Below, one piece after another: positions 20,244 through 29,521 of a DNA stretch of 64,000 nucleotides; within the stretch, counting starts at the first letter, position 1, and each line of letters opens with the position of its first letter. A model generated the notes under the pieces. That model was not told where the DNA came from. It made no database searches and worked only from the letters and a program-made list of their open reading frames with translations. Source of the stretch: Bradyrhizobium sp. ISRA464 (GTDB lineage Bacteria; Pseudomonadota; Alphaproteobacteria; Rhizobiales; Xanthobacteraceae). Both the position numbers and the translations under genes were made by a program. The stretch lies in NCBI RefSeq assembly GCF_029910095.1, contig NZ_CP094526.1, positions 2,418,001-2,482,000 of the forward strand, read 5' to 3'.

Positions 20244-20537
20244 ATGAATCGGCGGCCCTATCGAGGCGGTGGATGTCTCCAAGAACGCATCTCTGACGAA
20301 ATCTGTCGTCGGAGAGCGGAACATCATGATGTTCGATCAAAGGATGATGAGCGACGGCAACGTGCGTACGATTTGGCAGGTACTGCCATCAATGAAGTGG
20401 CAGATCGTTCTGCCAGCCCGATCGATCAAGCCGCTCGCAGGCGCGACTTGCTTGAAGGGCCCCAAGAGTTTCGCTCGCTCCGTATGGATCGTTCTGGCAA
20501 ATGGCTCTCGCGACCGAAAGACGCGAACAGCAAATAG
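20244..20537 (+). CDS. small hypothetical protein, highly charged
   Basis: A 97-residue basic protein beginning MNRRPYRGGGCLQERISDE, with many Arg, Asp and Glu residues and no transmembrane segment. Its most structured part is RQRAYDLAGTAINEVADRSA followed by QAARRRDLLEGPQEFRSLR. ATG at 20244 has GGAAGGAT at good spacing, supporting real translation; an in-frame TTG is at 20226. A competing frame starts at 20269, has no good ribosome site and looks less natural. It lies 35 bp after rpsU and may be cotranscribed with it. Family not recognised with certainty. Confidence 0.5.
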   Translation: MNRRPYRGGGCLQERISDEICRRRAEHHDVRSKDDERRQRAYDLAGTAINEVADRSASPIDQAARRRDLLEGPQEFRSLRMDRSGKWLSRPKDANSK

Positions 20538-20798
20538 GTCATCCCGAGACTTCCGTCGAAGACACGCCCGAAGTGTCAGGGGGCGGCAAACCGGTGAGGC
20601 GGTATGTCAGCAAGACGCGACTGCAGCCGTCACGCTGAGGTCACGCTTACGAACCCGAGTTCGGGAATCCAGCAGATTGCAGAGGCTTGCTGCGTCCGTG
20701 CCGACCCTTTCTTCGACAAGAGCCTGCTCGTTGCCGAAATGCCGGTAAACTCTCCTTCGCACTGATTTGCCCGGACGGCATATCCACGCGTGATGCGG

Positions 20799-21362
20799 TC
20801 AGCCGCCCCACACGGTGGCTTCGGTCCACCCCAGTTCGACGAATTCGCCTGCTCTGAGCGGAGCTTCGCCGGCTGCAAAGAACTCGTCGAGCTGAGGCGG
20901 CTCGACGCTCGTTGCGGAGAGCATGGCGTGGGCCTGGCCGCGATGATGGATCGCGTGCTGGAAGAGATGCATCAGCAAGCGGTCGCGCCGCTCGATCTGG
21001 ATCGTGGTGTCGCGATTGATCCGAACGACATCGTTCAGCAGGTCTGATGTCAGCGCATTGCAGACGGCGATCAGGCGCTCATCGATCGCGCGTTGCGCCT
21101 GCTTGAGCTCTGCGACGGACGGGCAGGGCACGTCATTCGCCCAGGCCTTTGGCCCGAGCCATCCGCCTTCCAGCGCGTCGACATAGAACAGGTCGATGAC
21201 GTAGATATGGTTCAGCGTTCGCTGCAGGCTTGGGAAGAAGCCGGTCCGTTCGGCGGCAAACTCCGTCTGACTGAGCTGGGCGCACGCCGTGAGAAGGCGG
21301 TGGTTGGCCCACGCGTTGTTGTAGGCGAATGCGCGATAGGTCTGAACAAGATCAGCCGGCAT
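20799..21362 (-). CDS. DinB family protein
   Basis: A 187-residue four-helix-bundle protein of the DinB/YfiT metalloenzyme superfamily, some members of which are thiol S-transferases while the function of most is unknown. It begins MPADLVQTYRAFAYNNAWANHRLLTAC. The putative metal ligands are His in LQRTLNHIYVIDLFYVDAL near residue 50 and the HAIHHRGQAHAML pair near residue 140. ATG at 21362 has a GGAAGAGAG site upstream; an in-frame start 8 codons earlier is less likely. Flanked by non-coding sequence on both sides. Confidence 0.9.
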   Translation of the reverse strand: MPADLVQTYRAFAYNNAWANHRLLTACAQLSQTEFAAERTGFFPSLQRTLNHIYVIDLFYVDALEGGWLGPKAWANDVPCPSVAELKQAQRAIDERLIAVCNALTSDLLNDVVRINRDTTIQIERRDRLLMHLFQHAIHHRGQAHAMLSATSVEPPQLDEFFAAGEAPLRAGEFVELGWTEATVWGG

Positions 21363-21542
21363 GTCCGCTCTCTTCCAAACTGGCACGGTGGCAATCGTTC
21401 CTTACAGAACGGAACAAGGAGCATCTTAACCTGTGTTTAACCCACGGTCTCATGGATGCTCCAGCGATTTTCTTTCGCTTCGAAGGAAATGATGATCGCG
21501 GCGCGCGTTGTGTGTGCTGGAGCAACCTTGAGGAGGAAGCGG

Positions 21543-21821
21543 ATGAGGACCTCCACGATCGCACTGCTCATCGCTGGCGTCATCACAGCCGGCCCGACGT
21601 TGGCTCAAACAGCTGCCCAAAACCACGCTGGCGCGACGAGTTCTCCGAGCGCCCAGAATTCTGGAACCGGGATCCATGGTGCGCAGGGAAGTAAGAATGG
21701 ACCGGCGCCGGGACAGAGCACAGTGGGCTCGAACTCTCACAACCAGCATGTCCAGCAGCAGGATTCTTCAAAAGTTAAAGGTTTGCCCGGCAACAAGAGC
21801 GGCCCACCTGCGAAGCGGTGA
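21543..21821 (+). CDS. small exported Gly/Asn/Ser-rich protein
   Basis: A 92-residue protein with a clear signal peptide (MRTSTIALLIAGVITAGPTLA, cleavage probably before QTAAQ). The mature part of about 70 residues has almost no hydrophobic residues and is rich in Gly, Asn, Ser and Gln, so it is probably disordered in the periplasm. It ends with VKGLPGNKSGPPAKR. The GLPGNKSGP-like tail recurs in small exported rhizobial proteins, as I recall, but no function is known. ATG at 21543 follows GAGGAAGCGG. Confidence 0.75.
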   Translation: MRTSTIALLIAGVITAGPTLAQTAAQNHAGATSSPSAQNSGTGIHGAQGSKNGPAPGQSTVGSNSHNQHVQQQDSSKVKGLPGNKSGPPAKR

Positions 21822-22646
21822 TATTGTCCACTGGCGCTGCTGATCCTTGGTGATGCGATGTGCTCGGCCCGCCAGCCGAGGCGTATGACGTCTTGGTGAT
21901 AGGTCTATCAGGTCGGGGAGTGGGTCTTTCTCCACTCGCGCCAATGCGCTTGAGTGTGCACCCGAATGGGCGTGCGATTTCCATGACCTTGCGCGCAGCC
22001 CTTCGGTCGGACTGTAAGATTTAGCCTTCCCCAAACTGACGCGCACTAGCGCATGTGATGACTGTCGAGCTACACCGCGTCCTACTTCCGCGGAGCCGGC
22101 GCACGGCGTTCTGGCGGAGAGCAGACGTCGCGGGCGACAGCCGATCTTCGTCCCGCCACAGAGGGCTGCTGCTTCGAATCCAACGTGGATTGGCTGCCTG
22201 AATGTCTGCGTTTCTCCTAACAGGAAGCGTCAAGCGCTCGTGCCAGCGAGTTCGGCTAGGGCCACAAGCGGAAGTACTCCGTTTGAGCGGTAGGACTTTC
22301 GTTTCGCGGTTCTGAAACGATCCGATGACGGCTGGCGGCGTTGGGACAGAGTGGCTGTCGGATAACTCCGCTTGCTCAAATACAACTTTGCCTGCGTCGA
22401 GATCGGCCACAATTGGACATGCGCACTTGTTATCGATGCAGTCGATCATCCAGCTCGCTCGATGAGCTTGCAAGAATCGCGCGCGCTATCTCGAATATTT
22501 GAGCGACTGAGGGCAGAGTGCCTCTTCGATCGGCTTGGGTCATTGTTTTCGCACTTTGTGAACGCGTCCAGTCTGGGGTAAACCAAGCCCTGGCATCGTC
22601 GAACGAGGCCCATAGTCGCCGATGGCCCGCAGTCGGACGGATCACC
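21822..22646. other. 825-bp interval with no supported gene
   Basis: A leftward open frame at 22021-22473 has an amino-acid composition typical of random high-GC sequence (many Arg, Ser, Pro) and no start signal. The stretch around 22190-22260 (ACGCAGACATTCAGGC on the minus strand) resembles degenerate intergenic sequence seen in related genomes, but this is from memory. The end next to 22646 should hold the promoter of the cyclase-type regulator. Confidence 0.35.
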
Positions 22647-25600
22647 ATGCCGGAGAAACAGCCAAGCGCGGATATGGAGGCTGCTCTCAAACACTGGCTC
22701 GAAACCGTTGATCTCGGCCAGTACGGCGAGCTCTTTGTGCAGCATCGTATCGGTTTGGACATCCTGCCCGATCTGACCGAGCAGGATCTGATCGAACTTG
22801 GGCTTCCGCTCGGAGATCGCAAGCGCTTGCAGCGCGCGGTCGCTTCCCTGACCCGTTCGGCAAAAGGTCCGGCCGGCGATAGGAGCGTCGCAGAAAGCGT
22901 AGCGAGCGCCGAGCGGCGCCAGCTGACCGTGATGTTCTGCGACATGGTCGGATCGACCTCGCTGTCCGAACAGTTCGACCCCGAAGACGTCCGCGATATG
23001 ATCGCGAGCTTCAGGGAAAAGTGCGTCAGCGTGGTCAAGCGGTACGAAGGCTTCACGGCCCGCTACCTCGGGGACGGCATTCTGGTCTATTTCGGCTATC
23101 CGAATGCGCATGAGGATGACGCCGAGCGGTCGGTGCGCGCGGCGCTCGAAATTGTACGGAGCTTGTCGTCGGCGAGAGCGAGTGACGCCCGCGAAGCTAC
23201 AAGTCATGGGCCCAGTGTGCGCATCGGGATTGCGACCGGCCTTGTTGTCGTCGGAGATCTGGTTGGACAGGACACCGAGGAGCGCGATTCCGCAGTCGGC
23301 GAGACGCCAAATCTGGCTGCCCGTCTGCAGGCCCTGGCGCCTCCAGACGGCGTCGTCATAGCGTCTTCGACGCAATCCCTGCTGAAAGGAAAGTTCGACT
23401 ACCAGGACCTCGGATTTCACGCGCTGAAGGGGATATCCGCGAAGGCTCAGGCCTGGCTCGTGGTTCGGCCCTCCCGCGCGGAGACGCGATTTGCCGCAGC
23501 CATGGGCTCCAGATTGACGCCGCTGGTCAACCGCACCGAAGAGGTGGCGTTGCTGCTCACGCGTTGGCAGCAGGCGAAAGCCCATGAGGGCCAGGTCGTG
23601 CTGCTGACGGGCGAGCCGGGAATTGGAAAGTCCAGGATCGTTCAGGAACTGCGGGAGCGGATCGCAAGCGATCAGCACGGACAGGTTTCGTTCCAGTGCT
23701 CTCCCTATTACAGCAGCACCGCTTTTCATCCCTTCATCGAGCATCTCAAATTCGCGCTCGGCCTTGACGGCGAAAACGCGTCCGCGCTGTGGCTGACCAG
23801 CCTTGAAGCTGGTGTCGCCGCCTCGAATGGCGAGGCGAAAACAGTGGTTCCGATCCTTGCGGCGTTGCTTTCAATTCCCACCGGGGACCGCTACGCGGCC
23901 CTGGATCTCTCGCCGCAACAGCTGAAGGATGCGACCATTGCCACGCTCGTCAACCATCTGCTCGCGCAAGCGCGCGAGCAACCGCTCCTGATCGATTTTG
24001 AGGACGCACATTGGATCGATCCCACCTCGCGTGAGGTGCTCGATCTCCTGGTGGAGAACGTTCGCAACACGTCGATCCTCGTCGTGATCACCTGTCGTCC
24101 GGAGTTTCAGCCGGGCTGGAAGGGTCACGCGCACACCATCACGGCGAACCTCATGCGTCTCGGTCGACAGGTCCGCACGATATTGGTCGAACGTGTGGCG
24201 GGAGACAAGGAGCTTCCCAGAGAGGTGATTGAGGACATCATTATCAAAACCGATGGCGTGCCGCTCTTCCTTGAAGAGCTGACCAAGGCCGTTCTCGAAT
24301 CCGACGTCTTGACTGAGCAACATGGACGCTACGTCTTGTCCGGTCCGTGGCATCAGCTCGCTATTCCCGCGACACTGAACGATTCCCTGATGGCCCGCCT
24401 CGACCGGATGGGATCGTTCAAGAAAATCGCGCAGATCGGCGCCACCGTCGGCCGCGAGTTCTCTTATGAGGTCCTTCGCGAGGTTGCCGACGCGCCGGCG
24501 GACCAGATCGAAGCCGCCCTGAACCATCTGGAGGCAGCCGGATTGATCGTCCGCTTCGGCTTCCTGCCGGAGGCGCTGTACTCATTCAAGCACGTGATGA
24601 TCCAGAATGCGGCGCATGAAAGCCTGTTGCACAGCGAAAGAAGGACGCTGCACGCCAAGATCGCACGTGTGCTGGCCGAAAAATATCCGGAAAAGACCGA
24701 GCGCGAACCGGAGCTTCTCGCCTACCACCTGACCGAGTCCGGCCAAAGCGAGCCGGCTGCGAGTTTCTGGCTCAAGGCCGGCAAGCAGGCCGCAATGAAA
24801 GGCGCGACTCTGGAGGCGATCGGTCATTTGCGTCGTGGGCTCGGGGTTCTGCAAGCCTCACCCGGCAGGGCCGAAACGAGTCCGAGCTTGAGCTTCGCAT
24901 CGCCCTGGGCACCGCCCTGATCGCGGCGAAGGGATACGCCGTGCAGGAAGTCGAGGAGAACTATGTTCGCGCGCTCGAACTCGGCCGGCATCTTGACAAC
25001 ATGGCGAAGGTCTTTGCGGCGACGCGCGGACTTTGGGTGTGCCACTTTATCCGCGGCGATCTCGCACGGGCGCATGAGCTGAGCGCGGAGCTCCTGAAGT
25101 TCGCAAGGCGCGAGGCATTGGACCAAAGATCGTCCGCGACGCAACAGACGGGATATCTGATCGAGGCGCATCGGGCGATTGCGATGACCATGCTGTACCG
25201 CGGGCGATTTGTCGCCGCCGAACATCATCTTCAGCGCTTCAGGAACCTGTACAGTCCGGAGCTGCACGGCGCGCTGACGGCAACGCATGGCATCCATCCT
25301 GGCGTCGTCTCGCTCTCGTACCTCGGGTATCTGTTGTGGTTTCTGGGCCGTCCTGACGCGGCGCGCCAGTATAGCCAGCAGGCCATTTCGGAGGCTGAAG
25401 ACCTTCGCCACCCCTTCACGCTGTCGTTTGCTTTGACCTTCGGCGCTTACGTTTGCCAGCATCTCCGCGATGTCGAAGGGACCCGCGATTACGCCAACAG
25501 GGCACTAGCCCTCTCATCGGACCACGGCTTCCTGCATTGGAAGCATCAGACAACCATCCTGCGAGGATGGGCGATGACCGAGCTTGGGAATGTCGATGAG

Positions 25601-26107
25601 GGATTGAACCAGATGCGAATGGGCATCGACGGCTACGAGGGCATGAGCGCCTGGCTCGCCAGTTGCTGGTTCAGGAGCCTGCTCGCGACGGCTTATGCAA
25701 GTGCCGGCTCGCCGGATGCTGCCTTGCACGAACTCGACAGCGCATCGGCGATCGGAAGAAGAACGGGAGGGCATTTTTACGAAGCCGAGATCTATCGTCT
25801 GCAAGGCGAAATGACACTCAATTGCTCGAAATCATCGTCCGTCGAATCCGCCGAGCGAATGTTCCTCGCCTCGATCGAGCTGGCGCGCAGGCAAAGCGCG
25901 CGGTCCTTTGAATTGCGGTCAGCTGTTAGCCTGGCGCGCCTATGGCGACATTCCGGCAAACACGCGCGAGCGGCTGAGCTGCTGCTACCCGTCGTCCGAA
26001 CGTTCACGGAAGGTCTGCTTATGTCTGACGTCAAGGAAGCGCTCGAGCTGGCGAATGAACTGGGGGTGGAAATGCCCGGAGACCATGAATGGAGCGGGCG
26101 GGTCTGA
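22647..26107 (+). pseudogene. SAM-domain / adenylate cyclase / AAA ATPase / TPR regulator, frameshifted
   Basis: A large signalling protein of about 1150 residues split by one frameshift. The first part (MPEKQPSADMEAALKHWLE, from 22647) has a SAM domain at residues 10-65, a class III cyclase domain (LTVMFCDMVGSTSLSEQFD, YLGDGILVYFGYPNAHEDDA) and an ATPase domain (Walker A LLTGEPGIGKSR, Walker B LLIDFEDAHWIDP). At about 24873-24884 the frame derails and stops at 24920. The protein resumes in another frame as ELELRIALGTALIAAKGYAVQEVEENY and runs through TPR-like helices to 26107. One missing base in ACGAGTCC would restore it. Recent lesion or sequencing error; everything else is intact. Confidence 0.85.
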
Positions 26108-26186
26108 GGATACCGAGGCGCTCCCGGTGGCAGGGCCCCCCTGCGGGGGCAGGGCAATCGCATATGGCACGGGGATCTCCACGACT

Positions 26187-26287
26187 GTCATCGCCCGCGA
26201 AAGCGGGCGATCCAGTATTCCAGAGGCAGCAGTGATTGATCCGAGAGGCCGCAGCGTACTGGATACCCCGCATGCGCGGGGTATGAC
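26187..26287. repeat. GTCATCGCCCGCG-type palindromic repeat
   Basis: A 101-bp element bounded by GTCAT and ATGAC, with nested hairpins CGCCCGCgaaaGCGGGCG at the left, CCCCGCATGCGCGGGG at the right, and an intermediate pair GATCCAGTATTC / GCGTACTGGATAC. First of three different palindromes placed head to tail between the broken regulator and the acyl-CoA dehydrogenase gene. Confidence 0.85.
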
Positions 26288-26296
26288 GGCGGAGAG

Positions 26297-26395
26297 ATGG
26301 ATTGCTTCCGCCTTCGCCGAGGCTTCGGCGGACAAGTCGTCGCTTCAGCGCAAAATTGCTTTGCAAATTTTATCGCGAGCTCCTCGCAATGACGG
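26297..26395. repeat. CGTCATTGCGAG-type palindromic repeat, half copy with nested insert
   Basis: Matches the right half of the element at 12601-12719 (ATGGATTGCTTC, CGTCGCTTCAGCGCAAAATT, GCGAGCTCCTCGCAATGACGG). It carries an additional segment of about 25 bp at 26310-26336 that is itself a small palindrome (CCGCC...TTCGCCGAGGCTTC...GGCGG), not present in the 12601 copy. The left half of the element is missing. Confidence 0.8.
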
Positions 26396-26427
26396 AGTTT
26401 GGTGCAGGCGCGCGCCACATATTTGCT

Positions 26428-26571
26428 GTCGTCCTGGCGAAAGCCAGGACCCATTACTCACGAATGATTATTGTTGCGCGATGCTGGAACGACGAGTCCC
26501 GTTCACAACACCGGCCGCGGCGTATGGGTCCCGGCCCCCGTGCGCAATCGCGCACTAGGCCGGGACGACGG
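26428..26571. repeat. GTCGTCCTGGCGAAAG-type palindromic repeat
   Basis: A 144-bp element bounded by GTCGTCC and GGGACGAC. It has a left hairpin GTCCTGGCgaaaGCCAGGAC and a right half GGGTCCCGGCCC...GTGCGCAATCGCGCAC...GGCCGGGAC. Third member of the tandem set of unrelated palindromes. Such elements form long folded RNAs if transcribed. Confidence 0.82.
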
Positions 26572-26633
26572 CGGTGCATGTGGAGCTATCCCGCCGCACG
26601 ACAATGAACTTGCCGCCCTGTTCGAGCGATCGG

Positions 26634-28412
26634 CTACCCCGCCAGCACCGCGTCCGCGCCATTCACGGCGTCGGCGCTGTCGGTGACCGTCTTCTCCAGC
26701 GACGGCGCCTGCACCGCGATGTTCTCGGCGAAGAAGCGCGCCAGCGCGACGTAGCGTTGCGGCTCGGCCCCGCCGTTGGCTTTCGCGGCCAGCGCTTCGC
26801 CGGCCAGCATGCAGCCGCCAAGGGTGGCGCCGAACAGCCGCAAGTAAGGCGTTGCGCCGGCGAGCGCATCGTTCGGCGCGGAGGCGAGACGCTCGAGCAG
26901 CCATTTGCTGGTGCGCTCGAGCGCGGCGTGCGCGTCGCGCAGCTTTGCGCCGGTCGTGCCGAACGCCGGATCGTTGGAGACCTCGACCTGCTTGATAACA
27001 GCGGCGAGCTCATCAAGCAGCGCCCACACCGAGGCGCCACCATTGGCGCCGAGCTTGCGGGTGACGAGGTCGATCGACTGGATGCCGTTGGTGCCCTCAT
27101 AGATCGAGGTGATGCGGGCGTCGCGATAGTGCTGCGCGGCGCCGGTCTCCTCGATGAAGCCCATGCCGCCATGGATCTGGACGCCGAGATAGGCGACCTC
27201 GTTGCCGATGTCGGTGGAGAACGCCTTCGCGATCGGCGTCAGCAGCGCGCCGCGCGCGGCGGCATCGGCGCGCACCTTGGCGTCCTTGGCGCGCACGGAG
27301 ATGTCGAGCGCGACCGCAGTGGCGTAGCAGATCGAGCGGGCCGCCGCCGTCATGCTGCGCATCTGCATCAGCATGCGCTTGATGTCGGGATGCATGATGA
27401 TCGGATCCATCCCGTCGCCCTTGTGGTCGATAGCCTTGCCTTGGCGGCGCTCCTGCGCGTAGGCCAGCGCCTGCTGGTAGGCGCGGTCGGCAATGCCGAC
27501 GCCTTCGAGGCCGACGCCGAGCCGCGCCTGGTTCATCATCGTGAACATGCAGCGCATGCCCTGGTTTTCCTCGCCGATCAGGTAGCCGATCGCGCCACCC
27601 TTGTCGCCCATGGTCATGGTGCAGGTCGGCGAGGCGTGGATGCCGAGCTTGTGCTCGACGCCGGAGGCGTAGATGTCGTTGCGTTCGCCGAGCGAGCCGT
27701 CGGCGTTGACCAGGAATTTCGGCACGAGAAACAGCGAGATTCCCTTGGTGCCGGCCGGCGCATCGGGCAATCGCGCGAGCACGAAATGCACGATGTTGTC
27801 GGTCATGTCGTGCTCACCATAGGTGATGAAGATCTTGGTGCCCTTGATGCGATAGGTGCCGTCTGCCGCGCGCTCGGCGCGGGTGCGCAGCGCGCCGACG
27901 TCGGAGCCGGCGCTCGGTTCGGTGAGCTGCATCGTGCCGGTCCATTCGCCGCTGATCATCTTCGCCAGATAGATCTTCTTCAGCTCCTCGCTGCCATGGG
28001 CGTCGAGTGCCTCGATCGCGGACAAGGTGAGCAGCGGGCAGAGCCCGAAGGCGATGTTCGACGCGCTCCAGATTTCGGTGCAGGCGGCGTTGATCGCGAG
28101 CGGCAGGCCCTGGCCGCCGAAGGCTTCCGGTCCCGACACCGCGTTCCAGCCCGCGGCGGTCCAGCGCTGATAGGCGTCGGGCCAGCCGGGCGCGGTCGTG
28201 ACCTTGCCGTTGTCGAGCTTGATGCCATGCTCGTCGCCGACGCGGTTGAGCGGCGCCAGCACGTCGGACGCGAACTTGCCGGCCTCTTCCAGCACGGCGG
28301 CGGTGATGTCGCCGTCGAAATCGCCGTAGTGGCCAGCCTTCACGGCGGCAGCGAGCCCCGCACCGTGATTGAGCGAGAGCAGGATATCGTTGATCGGCGC
28401 ACGGTAGGTCAT
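26634..28412 (-). CDS. acyl-CoA dehydrogenase, DmdC-like long family
   Basis: A 592-residue flavoprotein. The N-terminal DmdC-type extension (MTYRAPINDILLSLNH...DITAAVLEEAGKFASDVLAPLN) is followed by FAD-site segments MQLTEPSAGSDVGALRT and IKGTKIFITYGEHDMTDNIVHFVLAR. The C-terminal helical domain has QIHGGMGFIEETGAAQHYRDARITSIYEGTNGIQ, where the Glu of YEGTN is the usual catalytic base, and a C-terminal extra domain. Related long enzymes act on methylmercaptopropionyl-CoA or fatty acyl-CoAs, and the substrate here is unknown. ATG at 28412 gives the family start. Stands alone. Confidence 0.92.
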   Translation of the reverse strand: MTYRAPINDILLSLNHGAGLAAAVKAGHYGDFDGDITAAVLEEAGKFASDVLAPLNRVGDEHGIKLDNGKVTTAPGWPDAYQRWTAAGWNAVSGPEAFGGQGLPLAINAACTEIWSASNIAFGLCPLLTLSAIEALDAHGSEELKKIYLAKMISGEWTGTMQLTEPSAGSDVGALRTRAERAADGTYRIKGTKIFITYGEHDMTDNIVHFVLARLPDAPAGTKGISLFLVPKFLVNADGSLGERNDIYASGVEHKLGIHASPTCTMTMGDKGGAIGYLIGEENQGMRCMFTMMNQARLGVGLEGVGIADRAYQQALAYAQERRQGKAIDHKGDGMDPIIMHPDIKRMLMQMRSMTAAARSICYATAVALDISVRAKDAKVRADAAARGALLTPIAKAFSTDIGNEVAYLGVQIHGGMGFIEETGAAQHYRDARITSIYEGTNGIQSIDLVTRKLGANGGASVWALLDELAAVIKQVEVSNDPAFGTTGAKLRDAHAALERTSKWLLERLASAPNDALAGATPYLRLFGATLGGCMLAGEALAAKANGGAEPQRYVALARFFAENIAVQAPSLEKTVTDSADAVNGADAVLAG

Positions 28413-28644
28413 GGCGTTACTCCCGACGAGGCGTTTGGGAATTGTCTTCCCATGAAACCCGGCGCCTCTCAACTGTTCGACGCCGTCCGGCGCGATGGGA
28501 GCGGGCGGCTTCGGCCGTCGTGGTGTCACACCATTATATTGGTGGCGCGGACATCATCCGGCGGCTTTGGCGTGATTTCGATCGGCACCCTGTTGAAATG
28601 GCCGCCCTCACTCTATAGACCGGCGTTGCTCTCGATCGGCGCGT

Positions 28645-28719
28645 TGGGGCGTAGCCAAGCGGTAAGGCAGCGGATTTTGATTCCGCCATTCGGAGGTTCG
28701 ATCCCTCCCGCCCCAGCCA
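28645..28719 (+). tRNA. tRNA-Gln (anticodon UUG)
   Basis: A 75-nt cloverleaf with encoded CCA. Acceptor stem TGGGGCG pairs with CGCCCCA, the D-arm is GCCAAGCGGTAAGGC, and the anticodon stem GCGGA/TCCGC encloses loop TTTTGAT with anticodon TTG at 28677-28679. The T-arm is GGAGGTTCGATCCCTCC. Sequence matches alphaproteobacterial tRNA-Gln. Confidence 0.97.
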
Positions 28720-29521
28720 CAGACTGCTCTTGCCCGGCGAATTTCTGGTCGGAGCGGAGAATCTTCCATCGCCGATCATCTGCGAAGAACAAAGCTATCG
28801 ATCGCGCGTGCTGGACGCGTCGCCGGTCCATCAACCAAACGTCCAGGATGGGGGGCGCCGCTGCATGGGTTTGTCTAGGCGATCGCCCGCCTGGAACGGT
28901 GCCGCCAATGCCAGCGGACCTGCCGCAACCGCCTCTCGCGTGGCGGATCGTTCTGCGTCCTCAGCGGTCGCTGTGCACCGTTCGGTGCACGAGTCGGCGG
29001 TATCGGACGCCCGTTATGTCGCTCAGATATCGGCACTTTCCGTACGAAAGTCTGGCCAGAAACCGGAATCAGCGTGGCTCGGTCGGGCGCGAAATGTCCG
29101 CGCTTTCCGCAGGACGACGCGTTTTGCACACCGTTCCCCGTCGTGTTGCCCAAATTTGCGCCGGTCGATCCGATCCCAGATATTTTCTTTTTATATCAAC
29201 CGCTTGCCAGGATGTCGCAGTTCAAAAGCCCGTGATATTTGTGCAACATTTGCCCGAAAACAGCCGCAACCGGCCCAAAACCGAGCGGTCTTTTGTTGCG
29301 TGATCGGGGGCCTTCTGTCTCATATGGAACTGCGACGGAGGGGGGCATCCCGAGGTCGTCCCGTTCTAGGTGGTTCGCTTAAGTCCCTCGCGTTCATGCG
29401 GGTGTGTCCGAAGGCGCGAAATGGCTAAGCGGGGATTTAGGGGACAAGGGAACCAACCTGAGGGTGTTCTACCCGGCGGATCCGGAACCTTCCCTGAGAT
29501 AGAGCAACTTGGAGGTTTAAC
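28720..29521. other. 802-bp interval upstream of the porin gene, regulatory
   Basis: No gene is supported; open frames on both strands lack start signals. An AT-rich patch near 29170-29205 (ATATTTTCTTTTTATATC) in otherwise GC-rich sequence is a likely part of the porin promoter. The interval is unusually long for this window, which fits a long leader or several regulatory sites before a highly expressed outer-membrane protein. Confidence 0.45.

Noticed and set aside
20269..20748. 159-codon frame overlapping the small charged protein
   Set aside because: The overlapping frame at 20244 has a good ribosome-binding site and a more natural composition; only one can be the main product.
22021..22473. 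150-codon leftward frame
   Set aside because: Composition and lack of start signal suggest non-coding intergenic sequence.
26187..26571. CRISPR-like array
   Set aside because: The three elements are different palindromes with no repeated unit or regular spacers.
26574..29303. 909-codon rightward open frame crossing the acyl-CoA dehydrogenase, the tRNA and the porin leader
   Set aside because: It passes straight through a tRNA gene and is antisense to a clear enzyme, so it cannot be a real protein.
28730..29428. 232-codon frame upstream of the porin
   Set aside because: Starts just after the tRNA, no ribosome site, Arg/Ser-rich composition, overlaps the presumed promoter.
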